A stretch of 11,057 nt of DNA from JBMYXZ01 sp049608925. Its GTDB lineage: Bacteria; Pseudomonadota; Alphaproteobacteria; JAGOMX01. The stretch spans positions 1 to 11,057 of the forward strand of contig JBMYXZ010000047.1 of NCBI GenBank assembly GCA_049608925.1. The letters are read 5' to 3'. Shown one piece after another: positions 6,616-11,057 of this stretch. Below the pieces are notes generated by a model, which had not been told where the DNA came from, did no database searches, and was given only the letters and a program-made list of their open reading frames with translations. The position numbers were made by a program, and so were the translations under genes. Each line of letters opens with the position of its first letter. The first letter of the stretch is position 1.

Positions 6616-8162
6616 TCTTCTACTTCCAGAACCCTTTCCTGACCAAGTGTATCATCATGGTGCTCGTCCTCGAACCAATGAGCGCGAGCCGCCAGAATCA
6701 TATCGCTGGCTTCTTCAGGTGTTACTTTGAAGCTTTCCAGCATCTCAACAACTTCATCAGCCGCTAGGTCTGCAAAATCGTCAAGAGTCTTGATCTCGTT
6801 TTCACCCAGAACAACCAACATTTTTGCGCTTAGGCCCTCAAGTTCAGCCAGCTCTTTGGTAACGCCAAGCTTTTCGAACTTTTCAGTGTTGATCTTTTCT
6901 TGTTCCTCGAGATAATCGCGAGCACGATTCTGAATTTCCTGCGAAATTTCATCTTCGAAGCCCTCGATAGTATTCAGCTCGTTAAGCTCAACATAGGCAA
7001 CTTCTTCAATAGAAGAAAAGCCTTCTGTCGCCAACAAGCGCGCAATAACGTCGTCCACGTCCAATGCTTCGGTGAACAGTTTTGTATGTGCTTCCATCGC
7101 ATCGGCGCGACGTTTTGAATCATCGGTTTCAGTGCGGATATCAATATCCCAGCCGGTGATTTGTGTTGCCAAGCGTACGTTCTGACCGCGACGTCCAATT
7201 GCAATACTTAACTGTTCGTCTGGTACGATCACTTCTACGCGATTGTCTTCTTCTTCAACAATCACACGAATGATCTCAGCTGGTGTTAGCGCGTTAACCA
7301 CAAAAGTAGCAATGTCTGACGTCCAGGGAATAATATCAATTTTTTCGCCCTGCATTTCGCCAATAACCGCTTGAACACGGCTGCCGCGCATACCCACACA
7401 AGCACCAAGCGGATCGATAGAGGCATCGCCGGCATATACAGCAATCTTGGCACGGCTTCCTGGATCACGCGCAGCTGCTTTGATTTCGATCACACCGTCA
7501 TAAATTTCCGGCACTTCTTGCTCGAACAGCTTCGCCATAAACTGAGGATGCGTGCGTGATAGGAAAATCTGTGCACCATGCGTCTCGGGACGTACTTCTG
7601 AGATATAGGCACGGATGCGTTCGCCCACTTTCATGTTTTCGCGCGGAATCACCTCTTCGCGACGCATAAGAGCCTCGGCACGGCCAATGTCTACAAATAC
7701 ATTACCAAAGTCGATACGCTTGATCACACCATTGATGATTTCACCAACGCGATCTTTGTATTCTTCAAACTGACGTTCACGCTCGACTTCACGGACACGT
7801 TGGATAATGACCTGACGCGCTGTTTGCGCAGCCACGCGACCAAAGTCAATCGGGGGTAGTGGGTCTTTAATAAAGTCACCCAATGCATACTCTTTGTTGA
7901 TTTGTTGTGCTTCAGCAACCGTCAGCTGACGGACTTCATCTTCAACTTCTTCAACAACTTCGCGCCAGCGTGACAGAGAGATATCACCAGACTTGCGATC
8001 AATGATCGCGCGGATGTCGTGTTCTTGACCGTACTTTGTGCGTCCAGCTTTCTGGATCGCCATTTCCATGGCCAGAATAACTTCTTCTTTGTCGATCCCT
8101 TTTTCGCGGGCGACGGCGTCAGCAACTTGTAAAAGCTCTATGTGTTCTGCAGCTGTTGTCAT
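6612..8162 (-). CDS. nusA: Transcription termination/antitermination factor NusA
   Basis: 516 residues. NusA binds RNA polymerase and nascent RNA, modulating pausing, intrinsic termination and antitermination. The order is normal: N-terminal polymerase-binding domain (about 1-130), S1 domain (about 136-205; GEIINGVIKRIDFGNVFVDIG), KH1 (about 230-290; GACVGMRG at 253-260) and KH2 (about 300-350; IGRRGQNVRLA from 322). The C-terminus has two helix-hairpin-helix acidic repeats (about 375-425 and 445-500), as in the longer proteobacterial NusA proteins, and a strongly acidic tail. It lies 43 bases after rimP with a weak Shine-Dalgarno, and its TGA overlaps the infB ATG. The small RNA-binding gene ylxR, commonly found between nusA and infB, is absent. 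NusA could regulate its own operon through the leader terminator ahead of rimP. Confidence 0.97.
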   Translation of the reverse strand: MTTAAEHIELLQVADAVAREKGIDKEEVILAMEMAIQKAGRTKYGQEHDIRAIIDRKSGDISLSRWREVVEEVEDEVRQLTVAEAQQINKEYALGDFIKDPLPPIDFGRVAAQTARQVIIQRVREVERERQFEEYKDRVGEIINGVIKRIDFGNVFVDIGRAEALMRREEVIPRENMKVGERIRAYISEVRPETHGAQIFLSRTHPQFMAKLFEQEVPEIYDGVIEIKAAARDPGSRAKIAVYAGDASIDPLGACVGMRGSRVQAVIGEMQGEKIDIIPWTSDIATFVVNALTPAEIIRVIVEEEDNRVEVIVPDEQLSIAIGRRGQNVRLATQITGWDIDIRTETDDSKRRADAMEAHTKLFTEALDVDDVIARLLATEGFSSIEEVAYVELNELNTIEGFEDEISQEIQNRARDYLEEQEKINTEKFEKLGVTKELAELEGLSAKMLVVLGENEIKTLDDFADLAADEVVEMLESFKVTPEEASDMILAARAHWFEDEHHDDTLGQERVLEVEE

Positions 8163-8189
8163 AAATACATCTACTCTCGGTTAGTAACT

Positions 8190-8204
8190 GATCCTTTACG
8201 GATC
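8190..8204. other. Small inverted repeat between rimP and nusA
   Basis: GATCC (8190-8194) and GGATC (8200-8204) flank a 5-base loop in the 43-base gap after the rimP stop. The stem is only 5 bp and lacks a T-run, so it is not a convincing terminator. It could be a minor processing or pause hairpin, or chance. Confidence 0.2.
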
Positions 8205-8205
8205 C

Positions 8206-8688
8206 CTATTTCGTTTTCCCATAGTCAGGGACTATCTTCGCCGTATTAATATTGTCCAATGCAATAGAAACCGTGCATTCTTCCCCTGAATCTGCTGTGA
8301 CCAAAAGGTCGACATTTTCCCCAGAAACCCCTTTTAGAGTTCCACTGAATTTTTTTCTGCCGTCTTGCGCATTATGCGTTTTCAGTTTTATCACACTTCC
8401 AGCAAATCGTTCAAAATCCTTTTTCTTGGTCAATGGACGATCAAACCCGGGAGAGGATACCTCTAATACATAGGCAGTTTCAATTGGATCGGCAACCTCT
8501 AAATGTGTAGATATTTCTCGGCTGGCCTTAGCACAGTCTTTTATCGACACCGGTTGGCGATCGTGGCGCTCAATCATAATTTCCAGAACTTTGCGTGTTG
8601 TGCCCTGCAATTGCACGCGGACTATGTCATAGCCCAAGTCAGCGACTGCTGGGGTTAATAGATCTTCTATACGCTGTTCTATACTCAT
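8206..8688 (-). CDS. rimP: Ribosome maturation factor RimP
   Basis: 160 residues from the ATG at 8688. RimP is needed for efficient 30S subunit maturation. The N-terminal alpha/beta domain includes LTPAVADLGYDIVRVQLQG and the family hallmark YVLEVSSPGFDRPL, and is followed by the Sm-like C-terminal domain (FAGSVIKLKTHN onward). Start choice: a GTG at 8694 is in frame and two codons longer, but it is part of the AGGTGG Shine-Dalgarno that serves the ATG at 8688 at good effective spacing, so 8688 is preferred. First gene of the rimP-nusA-infB-GNAT operon. A terminator-like hairpin sits immediately upstream and may control it. Confidence 0.95.
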   Translation of the reverse strand: MSIEQRIEDLLTPAVADLGYDIVRVQLQGTTRKVLEIMIERHDRQPVSIKDCAKASREISTHLEVADPIETAYVLEVSSPGFDRPLTKKKDFERFAGSVIKLKTHNAQDGRKKFSGTLKGVSGENVDLLVTADSGEECTVSIALDNINTAKIVPDYGKTK

Positions 8689-8690
8689 GA

Positions 8691-8709
8691 CCACCTAATA
8701 AAAAGGTGG
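8691..8709 (-). promoter_or_regulatory. Potential stem sequestering the rimP Shine-Dalgarno
   Basis: On the minus strand CCACCT (8709-8704) is a perfect complement to AGGTGG (8696-8691), the rimP Shine-Dalgarno, with a 7-base loop between them. CCACC is also most of the 3' arm of the leader terminator, so the two structures are mutually exclusive. Confidence 0.4.
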
Positions 8710-8727
8710 ACAAGATTCTTGTCCACC
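8697..8727 (-). terminator. Intrinsic terminator / attenuator in the rimP leader
   Basis: On the minus strand GGTGGACAAG (8727-8718) and CTTGTCCACC (8714-8705) form a perfect 10-bp stem with a 3-base AAT loop, followed at once by TTTTTATT (8704-8697). This is the form of a Rho-independent terminator. No minus-strand gene lies upstream before 10167, so it most likely acts on transcripts starting at the rimP promoter, as an attenuator. On the plus strand it lacks a T-run. Confidence 0.75.
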
Positions 8728-8752
8728 ATTGTTAGTTCAATTATCTGCAAAG

Positions 8753-8780
8753 ATATTACAACGATTTAGCCAGAAATCAA
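8753..8780 (-). promoter_or_regulatory. Probable promoter of the rimP-nusA-infB operon
   Basis: On the minus strand the -35 is TTGATT (8780-8775) and the -10 TAATAT (8758-8753), with a 16-base spacer. Transcription would start near 8746, giving a leader of about 58 bases that holds the terminator hairpin. Confidence 0.5.
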
Positions 8781-8830
8781 GAAATTTATTGAAATTTTAC
8801 CCTATTACGTGTACCAGGCAGTAAAAGATT

Positions 8831-8870
8831 TTATTTCTTGTCTGCGAAAAGTCAGATAAAATAGAAATAA
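8831..8870. repeat. Nested inverted repeats upstream of the NDUFA12 homologue
   Basis: TTATTTC (8831-8837) is mirrored by GAAATAA (8864-8870), and inside them TCTG (8841-8844) by CAGA (8853-8856). The arms are short and AT-rich. The repeat lies between the divergent rimP and NDUFA12 transcription units and could be an operator. I found no clear -35/-10 pair for the plus-strand genes here. Confidence 0.25.
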
Positions 8871-8897
8871 TGCCTTAATGTAATATTTGGAGCCACC

Positions 8898-9257
8898 ATG
8901 ATAGCACCAAAATTAAAAACTTGGCTGAAAGGTCAATTTATCGGCGAAGATACTTACGGGAACAAGTATTATTCCGAGCGCTTTTTATTTGGCACTCCCA
9001 AGGGTGCCAAGCCCAGAAGATGGGTTGTATACAACGGTTTTGCGGAAGCTTCGAAAGTGCCAGCTGAATGGCACGGATGGTTGCACTACACGACTGATCA
9101 GGCACCCGTTGATTCCGCCAGAGTTCCGCACGAGTGGGAGCTGGATCACAAACCCAATATGACAGGCACAAAGTTTGCCTATCGGCCACCAGGCCACACT
9201 TTAAATTGTGGGTCAGATTTCAAGAGCTATTACCAATCTTGGGCCCCAGAAAATTAG
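8898..9257 (+). CDS. NDUFA12/B17.2-family NADH:ubiquinone oxidoreductase accessory subunit
   Basis: 119 residues matching the NDUFA12 family: IGEDTYGNKYY (15-25), PRRWVVYNGFAEASKVPAEW (39-58) and HGWLHYTTDQAP (59-70). In mitochondria and Alphaproteobacteria this small soluble protein attaches to the peripheral arm of respiratory complex I near the quinone site; in bacteria it is encoded away from the main nuo operon. The length fits the bacterial form. The ATG at 8898 has GGAG six bases upstream. It heads a plus-strand run with the MlaD-like and DUF2155 genes, an arrangement familiar from Alphaproteobacteria. It diverges from rimP. Confidence 0.92.
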   Translation: MIAPKLKTWLKGQFIGEDTYGNKYYSERFLFGTPKGAKPRRWVVYNGFAEASKVPAEWHGWLHYTTDQAPVDSARVPHEWELDHKPNMTGTKFAYRPPGHTLNCGSDFKSYYQSWAPEN

Positions 9258-9276
9258 GATTTAGAAAGTATAATTC

Positions 9277-9741
9277 ATGCGTCACAATCTGATAGAGACC
9301 ATAATGGGAGCCGTTGTCCTGGTTATTGCAGGCTTCTTTTTGGTGTTTGCCTACACCGGTAGTCAACATGGCAAAGTTGATGGCTACCCCTTGATTGCGA
9401 AATTTGATCGCATTGATGGTATCAATGTGGGCAGTGATGTCAGCCTCAGTGGGGTGAAAATCGGCACTGTGACGGATTTAACGCTTGATGACTTGACCTA
9501 TCTAGCGACGGTCACTATGTCAATTGACCCCAAAATTAAGCTGCCCAAAGATACGTCTGCTGAAGTGGTCAGTTCTGGATTGCTGGCTGGTAAATACATA
9601 GCCCTTGTTCCCGGTGGCGATGAAAAGAATCTCGAGCCCGGGCAAGAAATTTTGTATACCCAGGCAGCTGTAAGTCTTGAGGCCATGATTGGTCAATTGA
9701 TTTTCAATAAGAAAAAGGATGACTCCCCTAATGCGCAGTAG
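9277..9741 (+). CDS. mlaD: MlaD-like MCE-domain protein (lipid transport, periplasmic)
   Basis: 154 residues. A single N-terminal membrane helix (about 9-28, TIMGAVVLVIAGFFLVFAYTG) anchors one MCE domain (about 36-115), with DRIDGINVGSDVSLSGVKIG and the SSGLLAGKYIALVPGG end typical of MlaD. MlaD forms a hexameric ring on the MlaFEDB inner-membrane ABC complex, moving phospholipids between the membranes. It is slightly shorter than the E. coli protein, ending soon after the hydrophobic stretch SLEAMIGQLIF, which may line the central pore. mlaE and mlaF are not in the window. The gene follows the NDUFA12 gene by 19 bases and overlaps the DUF2155 reading frame. The Shine-Dalgarno is weak. Confidence 0.9.
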   Translation: MRHNLIETIMGAVVLVIAGFFLVFAYTGSQHGKVDGYPLIAKFDRIDGINVGSDVSLSGVKIGTVTDLTLDDLTYLATVTMSIDPKIKLPKDTSAEVVSSGLLAGKYIALVPGGDEKNLEPGQEILYTQAAVSLEAMIGQLIFNKKKDDSPNAQ

Positions 9742-10207
9742 TTTTTTAGTTGGTTTTATACTGCTTTTGTTTACTTTCCCTGCCAGTGCCAGCAGTGAAG
9801 AGTTCTCCGATTCAAAATGGATAGACAGCGACCGAATCATCTTGCAAGGGCTAGACAAAGTCACAGCCCGTGTATTCACCGCTGAAGTGCGCAAGAATCA
9901 ACAGATACATTTCGGATCGTTGATCGTATATGTGCGGGCTGCAAAGAAAGCAGCACCGGAAGAAATGCCGGAATCAGCATGCTTTCTGGAGATCTTCGAG
10001 CAAAAGCCTGGAGAAAAGCGCCATCTTGTCTACACTGGCTGGATGTTTGCCTCTAACCCTGCCTTGAATCCGCTGGACCATGCGGTATACGATATCTGGA
10101 TTCAAGATGTGGTAGTTCCTGTCGAGCAATGGGATCCACCCATTGAAGAAGATGTGGCTGATGAAACTAGCGAGCCGATGGAAAGTGTCCTTGCTTCCGC
10201 TGAATAA
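9731..10207 (+). CDS. DUF2155 domain protein, exported
   Basis: 158 residues from the ATG at 9731, with a signal peptide (MRSSFLVGFILLLFTFPASA, likely cleaved after ASA at residue 20) and then a DUF2155 domain: ILQGLDKVTARVF (37-49), HFGSLIVYVRAA (60-71), APEEMPESACFLEIFE (75-90) and VYTGWMFASNPALNPLDHAVYDIWIQD (100-126). The family is typical of Alphaproteobacteria and its function is unknown; a cell-envelope role is suggested by export and by the MlaD-like neighbour. An ATG at 9719 adds four residues, but AAGG abuts it directly, so it lacks usable spacing; from 9731 the AAGGA is a rather long 11 bases away. Either way the start overlaps the mlaD 3' end. The acidic tail overlaps the convergent AmpG-like gene by 41 bases. 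Confidence 0.85.
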   Translation: MRSSFLVGFILLLFTFPASASSEEFSDSKWIDSDRIILQGLDKVTARVFTAEVRKNQQIHFGSLIVYVRAAKKAAPEEMPESACFLEIFEQKPGEKRHLVYTGWMFASNPALNPLDHAVYDIWIQDVVVPVEQWDPPIEEDVADETSEPMESVLASAE

Positions 10208-11057
10208 ACTTCTCACCTGTTAATTCGGTTGCGTGTGTCCAGATAAAGACCAGGGCACATGTGCAGCCGATTGCAACAAGTCCAAAGAAAGTTTCCCAGC
10301 TAACATGATCGGCCGTCCATCCTGCGATGACGGACAAAGACACACGCGCCATAGATGAAAAAGAGGACAGAATCGCAAACATTGTCGCGGTATTTGGAGG
10401 GTTACACATGCTGGAGAAATACGCAATCAGTGTCGCGGCACTGATGCCGCAGGCTAGATTCTCAAAGCCCATGGTAAAGACCAATAGCTCAAGGTTGCTG
10501 CCCATGCGGGCTTGTAGCATAAATAACAAGCATGATATAACCAGCATGGCAGTGCTGACCATCAAATTACGGACAATGCCAAAGCGCATAATGCTGATGC
10601 CACCGATAATGCCACCCACCATCATCGCGGCGATACCAAAGGTTTTGGCAACATTGGCGATTTCGATCTTGCTGAACCCGATTTCCAGCAAAAAAGGGAT
10701 GCTGATCATGTTCAGCACCGTATCACCAATCTTGTACAAAAACACAAAAGTCAGGACAATCAACCAGTCGGGCTTTTTAAAGAAGCTGACAATCGCTGGG
10801 TATAAACCGTTTGCCATCTCTTGCCGGAAGGTCTGCATCAGCTTCGTCCCATCGGGGGTTGTTGCGCAATCGTTGCAATGGTCTGGCTCGGGTAGAACCA
10901 GGGTTGCAAAGATGCCAACCATCACACACATGGCCATTAATGCATAAACAACGCCCCAGCTGAAAAAGGCTGATAGATATAAAGCGCCACCGCCGGATAC
11001 CCACATCCCCATTCTAAAGCCAGATACAGAAGCACTCGCGCCTGGGCCGTTAAAGAT
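10167..11057 (-). CDS. ampG: AmpG-like MFS transporter, 5' end cut off
   Basis: The reading frame continues without a stop to the right edge, so at least 296 residues of the C-terminal part are present; the first visible codons read IFNGPGASASVSGFRMGMWVSGGGAL, matching the middle of AmpG permeases. Further hallmarks are FLYKIGDTVLNMISIPFLLEIGFSKIEIANVAKTFG and GFENLACGISAATLIAYFSSM, with about eight hydrophobic helices in view. AmpG imports anhydromuropeptides (GlcNAc-anhydroMurNAc peptides) across the inner membrane for cell-wall recycling; in some bacteria this links to beta-lactamase induction. AmpG-like paralogues are common in some Alphaproteobacteria, so the exact substrate is not certain. 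The ATG at 11012 is internal, not the true start. Its 3' end overlaps the DUF2155 gene, and no terminator is visible between them. Confidence 0.85.
   Translation of the reverse strand: MFNGPGASASVSGFRMGMWVSGGGALYLSAFFSWGVVYALMAMCVMVGIFATLVLPEPDHCNDCATTPDGTKLMQTFRQEMANGLYPAIVSFFKKPDWLIVLTFVFLYKIGDTVLNMISIPFLLEIGFSKIEIANVAKTFGIAAMMVGGIIGGISIMRFGIVRNLMVSTAMLVISCLLFMLQARMGSNLELLVFTMGFENLACGISAATLIAYFSSMCNPPNTATMFAILSSFSSMARVSLSVIAGWTADHVSWETFFGLVAIGCTCALVFIWTHATELTGEKFIQRKQGHFPSAR

Larger units (their letters stand above)
8685..8729 (-). other. Possible 14-codon leader ORF overlapping rimP
   Basis: An ATG at 8729 opens an ORF reading MVDKNLVHLFIRWS, ending in a TGA that overlaps the rimP ATG as ATGA. 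It runs through the whole leader hairpin. It has no visible Shine-Dalgarno and starts about 17 bases after the predicted transcript start, so translation is speculative. If translated, ribosomes would melt the terminator hairpin and hand over to rimP. Confidence 0.25.

Noticed and set aside
8694..8694. GTG at 8694 as the rimP start
   Set aside because: The GTG is part of the AGGTGG ribosome-binding sequence and has no Shine-Dalgarno of its own; the ATG at 8688 is better placed.
8728..8897. A structured RNA or tRNA gene upstream of rimP, as metY lies in E. coli
   Set aside because: No cloverleaf or tRNA-like T-arm sequence is visible; only the terminator hairpin, promoter-like elements and AT-rich repeats are seen.
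9719..9719. ATG at 9719 as the DUF2155 protein start
   Set aside because: AAGG directly abuts this ATG with no spacing; the ATG at 9731 gives a cleaner signal peptide. It remains possible.
10327..10947. 206-codon plus-strand open frame opposite the AmpG-like gene
   Set aside because: The minus strand encodes clear AmpG motifs; the plus-strand translation has no domain.

Overview
The window looks like a chromosomal segment of an alphaproteobacterium with moderate-to-low GC. The evidence is an NDUFA12-type complex I accessory protein followed by an MCE/MlaD protein and a DUF2155 protein (an order familiar from Alphaproteobacteria), IF-2 with the alphaproteobacterial N-terminal signature, and a rimP-nusA-infB cluster. 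I cannot name the genus. No mobile element, CRISPR array, tRNA or rRNA is visible, and no stretch over 300 bases lacks a gene.

Layout, left to right. (1) A divergent pair: msrA (minus strand, C-terminal end cut off by the left edge, with a signal peptide) and rsfS (plus strand), sharing a 70-bp promoter region with phased GCATAA repeats. (2) A minus-strand two-component operon, 2943 to 1064: a membrane histidine kinase whose N-terminus is an ethylene-receptor (ETR1-like) sensor with the copper-binding Cys and His in place, then a PAS domain and a kinase core, coupled through a TAATG overlap to a stand-alone receiver protein. (3) A minus-strand translation/transcription operon, 8688 to 3049: rimP, nusA, infB and a two-domain GNAT acetyltransferase. 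NusA and IF-2 genes overlap by ATGA, with no ylxR between them and no rbfA after infB. (4) A plus-strand run of NDUFA12 homologue, mlaD-like gene and DUF2155 gene, the last two overlapping. (5) An AmpG-like transporter on the minus strand, 5' end cut off by the right edge, whose 3' end overlaps the DUF2155 gene tail to tail.

Two things stand out. The first is the ethylene-receptor-like kinase with its receiver partner, a candidate bacterial ethylene (or other small hydrophobic ligand) sensing system. The second is the rimP leader: a perfect 10-bp hairpin plus a T-run lies between a plausible promoter and rimP. Its 3' arm can pair instead with the rimP Shine-Dalgarno, and a 14-codon ORF runs through the hairpin and ends in an ATGA overlap with rimP. 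This resembles an attenuator coupling translation status to production of RimP, NusA and IF-2.
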